Below, one piece after another: positions 41,515 through 54,879 of a DNA stretch of 64,000 bases. The position numbers and the translations under genes were made by a program. Within the stretch, counting starts at the first letter, position 1; each line of letters opens with the position of its first letter. The notes beneath the pieces are model-generated. The model did no database searches. It saw only the letters and a list, made by a program, of their open reading frames with translations, and was not told the DNA's origin. This stretch comes from Cyclina sinensis (Eukaryota; Mollusca; Bivalvia; Venerida; Veneridae). Where the stretch lies: the NCBI GenBank assembly GCA_012932295.1, contig JAAONU010000013.1:10132821-10196820 (forward strand), read 5' to 3'.

Positions 41515-44500
41515 ATGCATATATTCTACGTGGTAGTGATTATCTGTGTCTGTAGATTTACAAGTGCTAGTAAGTTTATTTTCCATGTATGATTATATAT
41601 AAAGAAATGAATACCTAAAGAAAAAAAATACGTATATGTTAAAAGAGGTGTCACTCTGCCATTACTAGTATATATACATATACATCTGTCAGGGAATTTG
41701 TGAAGGAAAACACACTTAGTCGAAAAAGCTTATTAACAAAATATTTATTTCAGCTGTGAATGTTTCTTTGTGGAACAAATTGGATGTGTAGACTGTCCTT
41801 AAGGGAAACTGTTGTAAATACCATCATTGAATAACTTTCAGTGGTGTTGCCGTGTTGTATAAAGTTTCTTGCATCTTGAATTTCTGGTGGATCACAAGCA
41901 GGCATTAACGTTAAAGTATGCAAACGTCTCGATAGTAATAGTTATAAATTAGATGGTTATTTAGCAATATATTTGATATAGGCCTTGCTATTTTTGTCAT
42001 TTGAATTTTGAACCTTATTGCCATTAAGCGTCCGAAATCATAACCACAGCTGCTTTCAGACAAATAGAAACGGGCCTATTTCGAGACATATATTTATAAC
42101 TACCTACGATGGGTGTTGGTCGTTTCGTCAAACCGTCGTTTCGTCAAACTTATTTTTCTGTACAAAACAGGTAGTTTGTTCGTCAAACTTAATTTTTAGA
42201 GTAGATAATTAACGATTTTACCGAAGTGTCAAACAGATGCAATCACATGCAAACAGACTATTAACGTTAAAGCTGTTCACATTAAACGTCGCGCAAAGGT
42301 ACCGTTGATTAATTGTTTGTCTCACCGGTAAATACAAATTAGATTATTATCCCGCTAATTAAGTTGATGGCACATTCAATTTAATGAATAACAAACACAC
42401 TTTAGCAATCAATTATAATTTGATTTCAATAGGTGTGAAATGCTATATATTATTAATTTGACGAAACGACTTTTGCTTGCTATATAAAATAAGTTTGACG
42501 AAACGACGGTTTGACGAAACGACCATAATTCCCTACGATAACGACGTTATTCGTTATTTTGTATCTTTTCAGGAGTAGATATTACAGTAAAATCAAGTGC
42601 TTGTAAAAATGACTATGATATGGAAGATATTGGGGAAGCCTATGTTACCTACAGTGGTGCACCAATAAGCGATGGTTGTTATATCAAATTCACCAACTGG
42701 GATTCTTTTCAGAAAACTATATGTATAAAACCGACTAATCTTAACCTTGATTGTTCAACAAGACTTGAATATCACAGACATTTTATCAAGAACTATATTG
42801 ACCCAGATGTAAGTTTGGTTTGTTGAACCGGAACTGAGGTTTTTAGTTAGTGTTTTAATTTATTATGCAAAAATGTTAAACACTTTGTTAAATATCACCC
42901 TTTATCCAGATATCCAGATCAAGAATTATGTGAATAATGTTTCAAGCGTCTGTTATTACCATGATGTACATACACAATAGTTTTATACTTTTATTATATA
43001 GACAAAGTGAATAAAGACCAAACTGTACAAACTAATTAGTGGCTATAACACATTCTTCAGGAAATGTCTGCGTTGATAGAGTTTGTCACAGCTATGTTTT
43101 TATCAGAGCTTTGAAAAAACTAACTGATCGATCAATCCCTTGAATCTGCACTAAACTACACGTATCTTCAAACTGTTATCATCCTCCAAACTTAGTCCAT
43201 TTTGTGAAATGATAAATTTGCTACTCTGCTCATTTTCGTCTATCTACACTGCTCCCTTTCAATCACCACCCAACAAAGCCCCATGCTATCTGATTCAACA
43301 CCTGTCAAAGACATTACTTTGCAACACCTAGCGGTTCAATATATACTTACCAACACAGTTTGTTTGGTTTTTGTCGAGTTATCCGGCGGTGAGCTCGACT
43401 TAGTTGTCACTATGGCGGTTCAGTCTTTTTGTGTGAGTTTGTGCGTTAGAGCGTCCGTCCGAGATTTGTTTGTGTCCGGGCTAAAACTTCTCCATGCATG
43501 GAATAATTTTCAAACACCCGCGGCACTTTTGTTCACTATGATGCAGGTTCAGGTTCATAGCTCAAAGGTCAAGGGCACAGTAAAATCTAAAAGGTAAAAC
43601 ATTTGAACGGATTTGCATGTCTGGGTCAAGACTTCCTTATGCATGGAAATGTTTTAATTACCTTTGCACTTTTTTTCGACCTGATTAGAAGGCGTGTCAC
43701 GCGCAACACCTAGGTTCTTAACTCAAAGGTCAAGTCACAATGATAGGTTAAAGGTAAAAATGTTTATGATAGACATTTTTCGCACTATAACTTCTTCATT
43801 TATTCAGGAATTTTAAGTATCTTGTCACGTTTGTTCACTTGAGGAGAGAATGTGTCATGCGCAAGACCCGTATCGTTAGCTTGAAGTTCAAGGTCACAGT
43901 GAATTGAATGTGTATATATAAAGTTTATCTGGACAATTAATCCTGAAGTATAAAAACCACAGACTTGAAACTTTGTTAGTTGATAGAGCTCAGTAAGGTA
44001 AAGTTTAAGAACTATGACGCTTCTTATTATTTTTATAATTATTTCCCTTAATTGATATTTTTGTCCGGAGCAAAACTCAGCGCTAGAAGAGAGACTTTGT
44101 TGAAACAACACAGAGATATAGGACAGTTAGAAGAAGTACAGAGTACAAGACCCATAACTCTGACTGGCTTAATTTTTGAATTTTTCTCTTTGTTAAGTTT
44201 TTCATTTTCTAGAGCATTTTTAGAAGGGTCTTGTTAAAACTTCACAGCAATAAGAGACATTAAGCAAAAGTGAACTGTACAAGGTGCATAACTGCAAGAC
44301 TTTCTTTACCAGATTATTTACCTTTATTAATTTCGTTTGCTTTCATGTAGTTGGGACTTACCCCATCTTAGAAATGTCAATTTTAGTGAATCTCTGTCTA
44401 TGTGACCATTCCGAATCCAACATTTCCACCAAATTTAAACTACACATACACAAATTCAACAAGTCTTCATACTGTTGTCCTTTTTGACACCTGGCGGACT

Positions 44501-47500
44501 CGACATGTTGCCGTTGGGCATCTAGTATGAACCTGTAGCCACACAAATATTTAAAGCGCAACAATCATTGCTTGCAATGCTTTCACTATATTCAAAACAA
44601 AATATAATAAGTATAAAAAGAAATTTAAATTCTTATTTCACAGGTCACATTTTCGTGTAATAATTTATCCTACAATGAATGGTGCGGCAGTGTGAGAACT
44701 TCATATTTATACATAGTGTTTAAAACAAGTGGAAACAGCTATGTTGATAATATCAAACTGCACGTTTACTTGAAAGATTGTGAGTATAAACTATATTTCT
44801 TTTCTTGGAGAATAATGTTTGATCTGTATTTAATATTAAATAGTATCTTCATTATATTGTTTCGAACTGTCTAATCCATCGAGATTTAGTGCTTCATGTG
44901 TTACACACTGCATTGTGAATGTCCTGTCCGTTGAAGGACCATTAGATAGTATTAACTTATATCAATTACTTTGTTGGCCTGCTTCTTTCTATTATGAACT
45001 GTTCAAGGGTTGTAAACGTTAGAGCAAAATTGTGTTGTTGCGATTTGAATCAAAGATGTTCGGGCTATGTATCAAACAATTTTCTGGACTCCATGACAAA
45101 AATAAAAAGAACTATGTCTATATTATGATCAAAATTATAGTGTGATTTATCGGTAGTCATATAGCTATAGCAAAGAGTTAAGTGGTCTTCCACGCTCATG
45201 TCAATTTCCTTCAGGTGTTTTAAAACTTAGATCTCTTTGAAAAAAACATTTGTTCATATATACACAGAAATTGTGTCCCATATTTACTGTCAGAATGTCA
45301 GAATACTGATATATTGCTGTTTATTTAACTTATATCATGACTAGATTCATCTAACTTATATCATGACTAGATTTCTAGATTTGAGGTTGTCAGCGGATAT
45401 GAAGACACCTACTTACGTTTTTCTTCTCCACCATTACTCGTATTTAGTTGGTATACATTTTAGTTATTTTGGACACATTTTTATCATTATTTATGGTCAA
45501 TATTAAGTGCAGAAACGTATTCTCGACTTGTCGAACGATTTCTTACTCTGTATTTTACAGCTTTTTCTTACTTTTGGTAATGTTATGACGACCACGTTTT
45601 CTTAGTTTTGGTAATGTTATGACGACCACGTTTTCTTAGTTTTGGAAATGTTATGACAATCACGTTTTCTCACTTTTGGTAATGTTATGACAACCACGTT
45701 TTCTTAGTTTTGGTAATGTTATGACGACCATGTTTTCTTACTTTTGGTAATGTTATGACAACCACGTTTTCTTAGTTTTTGTAATGTTATGACGACCATG
45801 TTTTCTTAGATTTGGTAATGTTATGACGACCACGTTTTCCAGTACGTTTAGGTCTGCCTATCTATTTGAATTAATTTATGTTTTAGTTGAACCGCCAATA
45901 TTGTCAACGCTACGTAGCGAAATTTGTTCGGCATTTCGGAAGCAATCTAAGACTTAGAGGGTCATTCAGTATTTGATAGTTTTATCCTTATATGTCTCAA
46001 GCCTTTCTTGTCATCCACAAGTCCGTCGTCCGTCCGTCCGTAAACTTTTCATTCAAACGACATCTCCTCTGAAACCACTGGGCCAAAGTTGATGAAACTT
46101 GCCATGGATGTTCCTTGTATGAAGCTCTTCCAAAGTTGTTCAAAGAAATCAATTCCATGCAGAACTCTGATTGCCATAGCAACCTAAAGGAAAAACTTTA
46201 AAAATCTTCTTGTCTGAAACCACAAGGCCTAGAGCTTAGATATTTGGAATTTAGTACCCTCTAATGGAACTCTACAAAAATTGTTCAAATTATTTCCCTG
46301 GAGTTAAAATTGGCCCCGCCCCAGGGGTCACTTCATTTTACATAGACTTATTTAGGAAATCTTTAAAAATCTTCTTCTCAGAAACCACAATGCCTACAGC
46401 TTAGATATTTGATATGTAGCATTGTCTAAAGGATGTCTACCAAGTTTGTTCAAATTATGTCCCCGGGTCAAAATTGGCCACGCCCCGGGGTTCTCTTGGT
46501 TTACATATAGTTATATAGGAAAAACATGAAAAATCATTTTTCTCCGAAACTAAGAGGACTAGACCTTAGATATTTAGAATGGAGTTTTGTGTAGAGAATC
46601 TTTACCAGTATTGTTTATATGTTGGCCCTGATGTCAAAATTGGCCCTGCCCCAGGGGCCCTTAATATGTAAAAAGGCAGTCTTTAAAAGTCTTCTTACTG
46701 GAAACATCAATGCCTACAGCTTAGATATTTGGTATGTAGCATTGTCTTGTAGATGTCTACCAAGTTTGTTCAAATTATGTCCCCTGGGTTAAAATTGGCC
46801 ACGCCCCAGGGTTCTCTTGGTTTACATATAGTTATATTGGAAAAACATGAAAAATCATTTTTCTCCGAAACTCATAGGACTAGACCTTAGATATTTGTTG
46901 TGGAGTATTGTGTAGAGAACCTTTACCAGTATTGTTGATATGTTGGCCCAGGGGTCAAAATTGGCCCCGCCCGGGGGGGCCTTAAAAAGTAAAAAAGGCA
47001 ACCTTAAAAAATCTTCTTACTGGAAACCTCAATGCCTACAGCTTAGATATTTGGTATGTACCATTGTCTAGTAGATTTCTACCAAGTTTTTTCAAATTAT
47101 GTCCCCTGGGTCAAAATTGGCCATGCTTCAGGGTACTCTTGGTTTACATATAGTTACAATGTATATAGGAAAAACATGAACAATCATTTTTTTCCGAAAC
47201 TAAGGGGACTAGACCTTAGATATTTGGTGAGGAGTATTTTGTAGAGAACCTTTACCAGGATTGTTTATATGTTGTCCTCGGCGTCAAAATTGGCCCTGAC
47301 CCAGGGGCCCTTAATATGTAAAAATGGCAATCTTTAAAAATCTTCTTACTGGAAACCTCAATGCCTACAGCTTAGATATTTGGTATGTAGCATTGTCTAG
47401 TGGATGTCTACCAAGTTTGTTCAAATTATGTCCCCTTGGTCAAAATTGGCCACGCCCCAGGGTTCTCTTGGTTTACATATAGTTATAAAGGGAAAACATG

Positions 47501-50391
47501 AAAAATCATTTTTCTCCGAAACTCATAGGACTAGACCTTACATATTTGGTGTGGAGTATTGTGTAGAGAACCTTTACCAGTATTGTTTATATGTTGGCCT
47601 CGGCGTCAAAATTGGCCCCGCCCCGGGGGCCCTTATTATGAAAAAAAAAGAAAATCTTTAAAAATCTTCTTACTTAAAACCTCAATGCCTACAGCTTAGA
47701 TATTTGGTATGTAGCATTGTCTAGTAGATGTCTACCAAGTTTGTTCAAATTATGTCCCCTGGGTCAAAATTGGCCACGCCCCAGGGTTCTCTTGGTTTAC
47801 ATATAGGAAAAACATGAAAAATCATTTTTCTCCGAAACTCATAGGACTAGACCTTAGATATTTGGTGTGGAGTATTGTGTAGAGAACCTTCACCAGTATC
47901 GTTTATATGTTGGCCCTGATGTCAAAATTGGCCCTGCCCCAGGGGCCCTTAATATGTAAAAATGGCAATTTTTAAAAACCTTCTTACTGGAAACCTCAAT
48001 GCCTACAGCTTAGATATTTGGTATGTAGCATTGTCTAGTGGATGTCTACCAAGTTTGTTTAAATTATGTTCCCTGGGTCAAAATTGGCCACACCCCAGGG
48101 TTCCCTTGGTATACATAGATTTATATAGGAGAAACATGAAAATTAATTTTTCTCCAAAACAAATAGGTCTAGACCTTAGATATTTGGTGTTGAGTATTGT
48201 GTTATGAACCTTTACCAATATTGTTTAAACGTTGGCCCTGGGATCAAAATTTGCCCCGCCCGGGGGCTCTTAATATATAAAAAAGGACATCTTTAAAAGT
48301 CTACTTGTCTGAAACCACAAGGCCTAGAATTTTAAAATTTGGCATGAAGCAAATAATTAGATTACATGTAGGTTAAAGGTCATGGAGGCTAAAAATAGAT
48401 TTAATTACTGTACCTCATAGAGCCTTCATTTATAGACCAATATCTTTGATATTCAATATATAGGTTCCTTGCATGCACCTCTACCAATGGGTAGGGTTTG
48501 AGGTCACTGGGTCAAGGTCAAGGTCACCATAGCTTATAAAAGATATTTTTACTTTCTGTCATAGAGCCTTTATTTATTGACTGATATTTTACATTTTTGG
48601 TTTGTAGGCACTTATATATTTTCAATTAAAAAATGAAATACTGCTTAACAGCAAACCTACAGCCAAAGTAATCAGGTGAGCGATCCAGGGCCATCATGAC
48701 CCTCTTGTTTTAAATATGTCTGTTATCTGTTAACTGAAGATAGAGAGGGGAATGTTTATATAATGTATGAATTTGGAACAGAAGCATATTTTAATTTCAA
48801 GAAATATTACAAAATTGTCTGTGATTTATCTTATTCATTACAGTACCCAAAGAAGATGATCCATGGAGTACAACAGCTTCTCACAGCAGTTCAGTTGGCA
48901 TTATTGTTGGTGTGGTTGTAGGCGTAGTTGTCCTTACTATAACCTTCACTTGTGTGATCGTGTGTGTTATAGTCCAGAAGCGACGTTCAGCACAAAGACC
49001 ACAATTTGCATATCAAACAACCACTGGCCAAGTCAATATGCAAACTGGTAACACAGATTGGAAAATATTCTTGTTTAAGTAGTATCTTCTAGCTCACCTG
49101 AACACAAACTGCCCATAGCGAACAAAGTGCCTTTGATGAACAAAGTGCTTATAGTGAACAAAATAATGCAAGGATGGGTACCCGTTATAATATCGAGAAA
49201 AAGATTTGAAATAATTCAAAACCTAGAGCTTTGGTACTGGGCATGTAACGTAGTACTTAGTCTAGCAATTTTTTTATTTGAACTGAATTTAATTGCACTT
49301 TTTATTATGAACAGTTGTGCTCATTTTAGCTAAAAGGGGCCACAAATTGCTATCTTGTAATCAATCTTAGTACAAATCTTGAAAAAAACAAGTTTACTTT
49401 TTTATGTGCATGCGCTTGCAATAATTTTTTAATAATAACTCTGTAAATGTTAAGTGTCTACATGTCAAATAGTGTGTACGTTGCGTATTTGAGTTTGCTC
49501 TGTATTGAGACAACAATTCATTATATTTATGAAACATTCACCAGTAAGAATTAGTGGTGCAAAACATAATAGCAGATACTTTCTATGTTCAAGGTGCCGC
49601 CCCAGTGCAACCTCAGTACCTTCCCCCAACACAACAAACAGCTCCAGGTAACTACACGTGGCATCCTGTCCAAAGTGCCTATCCAGTGTCGATTCAGCAA
49701 GGCAATAGTCCTTTCACAAGTAACCAACTTGCTCAACAACAGCTCCCATCTGGTAAAAATAGTTATATTATTTCGTTTCTGTTATATCAGTTGCAACTTT
49801 CATTATATATCCATTTTTTTCCCCAATTTTAAAGTGTCTATGTTCTATAATGCTCTCCTTTTATTTTTTACAGTTTTTCGAAGATATATAGTAGTTCTAT
49901 AAATTGCACATAGATACTGCACAACAAACTGATAAAATCTTTTTAGAAATGTAACTGACTTGATTTATCGGGCAAGTAAACATGCTGCATGTTTTCCTTT
50001 CCATCTACATATAGATAAAGAGTAGTAAATAACGCAGATCTCAGTATATTTGATTGGAAACTAAGTAAGAGTTTTAGGAAATAGAGAATTAAAATACACC
50101 CGTTAAAAATTTTCATCTTAGGTTTAGAGAAAAAGGCTTATGAGGTGCAAGCGGTTGCCATTTATCACCGGTTTCCATTTAGTAATTTAAGAATTATCAG
50201 CAATTATTTCCTTTAGGGTTTATAGTTTTTGCACCGCAACTAACAAAGTTCATAATAATTGAAAAGGCATATGGAATAACTTGCCATTGGTGTTATGTTT
50301 TGTAACCTTCATATTTTTTTAAACTGTTCCAGCACCATCAAAGGATGTTGCAGACCCCCCTCCGTCCTATGAAAGTGTCCATAAAATGTGA
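41515..50391 (+). CDS. Unidentified single-pass type I membrane protein with PPPSY tail
   Basis: Six exons: 41515-41569, 42573-42808, 44644-44779, 48844-49047, 49594-49752 and 50333-50391 (TGA). Together they are 849 nt, 282 aa, with all phases consistent. Residues 1-18 form a signal peptide (MHIFYVVVIICVCRFTSA). The ectodomain (about 19-159) has six cysteines (three possible disulfides) and alternating hydrophobic stretches suggesting a beta-rich fold. It may be CUB-like, but I do not recognise it. The transmembrane segment is about 161-186 and starts with a glycine zipper (G161, G165, G169); basic residues KRR follow as a stop-transfer. The cytoplasmic tail is rich in Gln, Pro and Tyr and ends PPPSYESVHKM. 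PPxY motifs bind WW domains, for example of NEDD4-type ubiquitin ligases. Overall this is a Shisa/CYYR1-like architecture, but the ectodomain lacks their cysteine pattern. Exons 2, 4 and 5 are the most convincing. The gene carries large repeat-filled introns. Confidence 0.8.
42111..42532. mobile_element. Foldback element in intron 1 of the membrane-protein gene
   Basis: The left arm (42117-42160) reads GGTCGTTTCGTCAAACCG and then repeats GTCGTTTCGTCAAACTTATTT. The right arm (42480-42525) is its reverse complement. Each arm is thus itself a tandem pair of GTCGTTTCGTCAAAC. The interior is about 320 bp of unrelated AT-rich DNA. The right end lies only ~40 bp before the exon 2 acceptor. Confidence 0.8.
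43380..43990. repeat. Interspersed GTCAAGGTCA-type repeat in intron 2
   Basis: GAGCGTCCGTCCGAGATTTG, ACTTCTCCATGCATGGAAT and CTCAAAGGTCAAGG phrases recur two or three times within the block, marking a diverged tandem repeat of the same general kind as those at 45990-48712 and 60300-61110. Confidence 0.55.
45571..45841. repeat. 34-bp minisatellite, 8 copies, in intron 3
   Basis: The unit TTTTGGTAATGTTATGACGA followed by CCACGTTTTCTTAG is repeated head to tail with few changes. Confidence 0.92.
45990..48712. repeat. ~320-bp tandem array inside an interspersed repeat, intron 3
   Basis: The left border holds GTCCGTCGTCCGTCCGTCCG. The right border is GGTGAGCGATCCAGGGCCAT followed by CATGACCCTCTTGTTT. 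Between them a unit marked by CAAGTTTGTTCAAATTATGT recurs at 46441, 46761, 47083, 47412, 47736 and 48050, with spacings of 314-329 bp. A diverged copy precedes these. Each unit also carries two versions of TCAAAATTGGCC. Frames through it (47056, 47404, 47962) are repeat translations. Confidence 0.88.
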
Positions 50392-51429
50392 AGCCTTACA
50401 AGTTCTACAGATTCTCGTATTCAGCTCTCCATTCGCCTCTACCCCGTGGTTAACATTTAGCGCTACAGTGCCATTCTCAAAACAGAAAAATTAAACCCTG
50501 TTCACCAGCGATAGTTCAACTGCATGCGTTTCAGAGAAAAACTGTGGATAATTCTGTATCACATAAAGTCAGTTTTTGCTAGTAGTTTTGACTAAACAGT
50601 GATCTTAAATTTCTATGTTTAGATCGTTTTCTGCTAAAAATCTTTAAAATAACTGGACAAATAAAGATGTCGGGTATTTTGACAGATGTTAAGTTTCTGT
50701 ATAGTTTCAGAAAAAATTGTTTAGTTAATTAATGTCACTTTGTTTTATTAGACGTCTTCCAGGAGAGAGCATATCTATTGGCTCATCAGTGTGTTGTTAA
50801 CAAATACAATTAATGTTTTCAAATTGCGACAAGAAATTTGATGTCGTGAAAACAAAACACGAGACGGTCATTCAGGCGGGTCTGTTGATTGAGACTCTTG
50901 TTTCGAGTTTCTTGCTGATCTTTAAGTCAGCAGAAAAAAAAGAATCTCGGTTTGAAACCTTACTGCAAGAAACCCAAACAAAATATGCAGTGGCAATAAC
51001 ATATGAGCGAGTTACGTAATTGTATTACGTATAGTATTGTCAGAATATACATGCTATAGTATTGTCAGAATATATACTTGCTCTAGTATTGTCAAAATAT
51101 ACTTGCTATAGTCTAGTAGAATATATACATACTATAGTATTGTCAGAATATTACATACTCTAGTATTGTCAGAATAAATAATTGCTGTAGTATTGTAGAC
51201 ACACAGGCAGTTTGGCTTTAGGTATAAGTATATCAATCAAATGGTATTCGAGAGCATTTTAAAGGAATACGCATTACGTCGATATTTTTATCGAAATGAA
51301 AAACAGGAATATCAGACGCCCATATATCATTTACTGTTTATGTGTATCGTATTAAGTTATTCTAACCAAATGCTAGTGCATGAAAAGGTTATATTAGAGA
51401 GACAAATACACTAATTTAATTAAAAAAAA

Positions 51430-52980
51430 AAGAGTGAAAATCTGTGCGTTGATTGGCCAGATACACCTCGGCGGGAGGGTTTTTACACCCGTTATTTACA
51501 AAAAGAAGATTTATTCATTTAATCAGGTTCCAGTTGGATTCGAACCCGCATCGAACGGCACCAACCGCACCAAACGGCACATTGGCTCTGATGAGTCTCG
51601 GCCAATTTTTATGTCCACCTTCGAAAAGAGGGTGATTATTGTTTTGCAGATGTTGGTCGGTCAGTAGATCACATCTTTTCCGTTCAATAACTCGTGTATC
51701 ATTTGACCTACACCATTCAAACTTCATAGAGTGGCTGCCCTTTTTGAGTACCAAAACCCTTTTTTTGTGTTCAGTAGGTACATGGTTACTGTCACCTTCA
51801 ATTTGAAAACAACGCCCCTCTATAACCCAAGTGCCATTTGACGCATAGCCTTCAAAATTCATCACCCTTATTAGGTAAAAATTCTTCATTGTTGTTTTAT
51901 TTTGGATCAGTAGGTCAAAGTTCAAAGTCTTGGAAACCTTCCATTTGAAAATGGTTTCTACTCAATTACTGAATTATCATTAGACCCGGAACCCTCAAAG
52001 ATTAGTGAGAGATCCTTATTAAGTAAAAGACCCTAACTCTTTCGGGAGTCAATAGGTCAAATGCCAATGTCAGAATTACTTCGAATTTGAATATAGTTTC
52101 CGCTAAATTACTCGTGCTTCCTTTGACCTACACCCTTCAAATTATTGTTTTAAGGCCAGAAGGGTTAAGCTCACTGTCACCTGGAATTCGGAACAGTGAC
52201 TGCTCAATAACTCAGATACTACATGACCAACAAGTTTCAATCTTCATAGGTTGCCCTTATTAAGAGAAAAGCCCTATTGATTTTAAGATCAAGGTCACCG
52301 TTTCCTTTAATTTAAAAACTGTTTCCGCTCTATAACTTCAGTGGCATCTGACACGCAGCCAGCAAATTCAAACTTCACATTTAATTTGAAAACAACGCCC
52401 CTCTATAACCCAAGTGCCATTTGACCTATGGCCTTCAAAATTCATCACCCTTATTAGGTAAAAATTCTTCATTGTTGTTTTATTTTGGATCAGTAGGTCA
52501 AAGTTCAAAGTCTTGGAAACCTTCAATTTGAAAATGGTTTCTACTCAATTACTGAATTATCATTAGACCCGGAACCCTCACAGATTAGTGAGGGATCCTT
52601 ATTAGGTAAAAGACCCTAACTCTTTCGGGAGTCAATAGGTCAAATGCCAATGTCAGAATTACTTCGAATTTGAATAAAGTTTCCGCTAAATTACTCGCGC
52701 TTCCTTTGACCTACACCCTTCAAACTATTGTTTTAAGGCCAGAAGGGTCAAGCTCACTGTCACCTGGAATTCGGAACAGTGACTGCTCAATAACTCAGAT
52801 ACTACATGACCAAAAAGTTTCAATCTTCATAGGTTGCACTTATTAAGAGAAAACCCCTATTGATTTTAAAATCAAGGTTCAAGGTCACCGTTACCTTTAA
52901 TTTAAAAACTGTTTCCGCTCTATAACTTCAGTGGCATCTGACACGCAGCCAGCAAATTCAAGCTTTCAGGGTTGTTGGGT
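51430..52980. repeat. Interspersed repeat with a 583-bp direct duplication
   Basis: AACGCCCCTCTATAACCC occurs at 51811 and 52394. About 580 bases after each agree closely, through GAATTATCATTAGACCCGG and TCAAGCTCACTGTCACCTGG. The block begins with a tRNA-like scrap (GGATTCGAACCCGCA near 51537) and a part shared with 35450-35640. Confidence 0.82.
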
Positions 52981-53299
52981 GGGGGTGAGGGTGAGTGGCA
53001 GAAATATAAATCTTGACGTCTTTTGTTTACAATTAAAACGGTGTTTTTTTCAATCATTTTTTTGATAAATCGAGAGTAATAAAACAACTATTAAGGTTTA
53101 TAAATATTTAAATTACATCGATAGTTAAATCAAGCTGAGTTCTTAAATTGAATTACTAATTTATTTCATTTTATGAATTAAGTATTGATCTCGATTACAT
53201 GTTGAGTATTTTTGATCTAATGTAATAAGATGTCTCGTTTTATGAATTATTTATAGGTGTTTACACTAATTTTCAGTTTAATTCGATAAACTTTTTTCC

Positions 53300-54455
53300 C
53301 ATTGAAGTACGATAAATGTCAACATAGATTTTTCTTAAATTTGAACAAACTTAGTTTTACTCAATACACTATATGACTGAACTCAGAATAATTGCTGTTT
53401 TTTGCTGATACATTTCTGCCAGATTTTCTACAGATGTGTTTAAATATATTATCCAACCCTAGTTACATCGACACATCTGTTAAACGAAGTACATCTTGTA
53501 CACAGTGAGTAAAGAAATCGATGAGTTTTATTTATAATTGTGCATCAGTGTAGCTAAATCAATGATTATTTATTTTATATGAATTTTTGTTGGATATTTT
53601 TAACATAATTAAAGAGGTAATTGTTTTTGATGCATTTGTATATGTAAAAAATCTTTTTATGACATTGATGCAAAAGAATGACTAACAACTCAGTAGCGTC
53701 CCTTAGATTATTTGTAACCTTTGTGCACTGGTAATAGGTTATAAAAAGAAAGTCTCAGTCGTTGGAACATAAGGTACGATCATACTGTAAATATATGTTT
53801 TGCTTCTTTCATATTATCATGCATATCCTCTGCATGTTTTCATAATTTGTCGTAAATTAACCACTTAATATAAGCTATTTGTTGCTCTTTTTTATTCTTA
53901 CGACCTACAAGTTATGTAGGCTGCAGTGCACTGCAAGTAGGCTAGATACCGTGTTAACCTAAATTACATATGTATACGAGTGAAAATTATTATTATTATT
54001 TAATGGTTCAAATCTTGTGTATGTAAAAGACACAGTTTTAAACGGTTTTAAGATAATGATACGAGTGCTAAAAGTCCTTCTATTTGTATAAAAATGGTAA
54101 TATATTCGCAAAGCCAAAAGGCTTTGCAGTTAAATAAGAATGTACAAAAACACAAATGATACTTAAATGTCTGATATCTGACCTCAGCTTTCTATGTGTT
54201 GTAAAAAACTGCCATAAAATAGAAGCTTTGGTATTTTGGATGGATGTAAAATATATTTAATTTGCTTACTGTAATTTTGAAATCGTCTAGCGTTTTCAGT
54301 TACTGGCCACCCTTTATAAAGGTTAATAGGTTCCATACACCGACGATTCTGTTAAATATATTGTAATCAAAATATATATAGGGGATCACACATTAGTAAG
54401 TAACTCGTTCTCTCGACGGAGTTAGTATTTGGTTGTTCCCATGAAATAGTGACTC
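53300..54455. repeat. Segment B of a diverged direct duplication
   Basis: Partner of 38205-40720, without its two insertions. The pair brackets the whole membrane-protein gene. To the right (54530-54600) a 17-bp phrase, CTCAAATTTTGGGTCCC, occurs twice in tandem. At 54835-54870 is a CCGGTGAGCCC...GCCCTCTTGTTTT end like the one at 48712. Confidence 0.78.
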
Positions 54456-54879
54456 AAAGCTTTCAACTTTGTCCTAAATTCTGTAATATCTTAGATTTTA
54501 GGACCCAGATCCTATATTTCAGAAAGTGGCCTATAAATCCTATATAAACTCAAATTTTGGGTCCCAACTCAAATTTTGGGTCCCAAATCCTATATTATTC
54601 ACTATTTGTGATGGATGTTTTTAAAAGTAACTTCATTGATACTGCTCAGATATTCTTAGTTTACAGATGATAGCTGCAATGGTCATTTTGAAAGCATTTA
54701 CAGCTGCAAAGATGTTCCTAGATGCTACTGGTCTGTTGTGGTGTGGAAATGGACGGCTTGCAGACCTGATATAACCGGAACTAAGGCATGATGATATGTT
54801 TGCATGACACTTGTCTTTCATAGCAGTTTTACTCCGGTGAGCCCTATAAGGCCAGCATTGCCCTCTTGTTTTATAGAAC

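Noticed and set aside
47056..48207. Three related plus-strand frames (47056, 47404, 47962) as a gene family
   Set aside because: They are the same part of successive ~320-bp repeat units.
51515..51925. 136-aa minus-strand frame
   Set aside because: It lies entirely in the duplicated interspersed repeat and has no recognisable domain.
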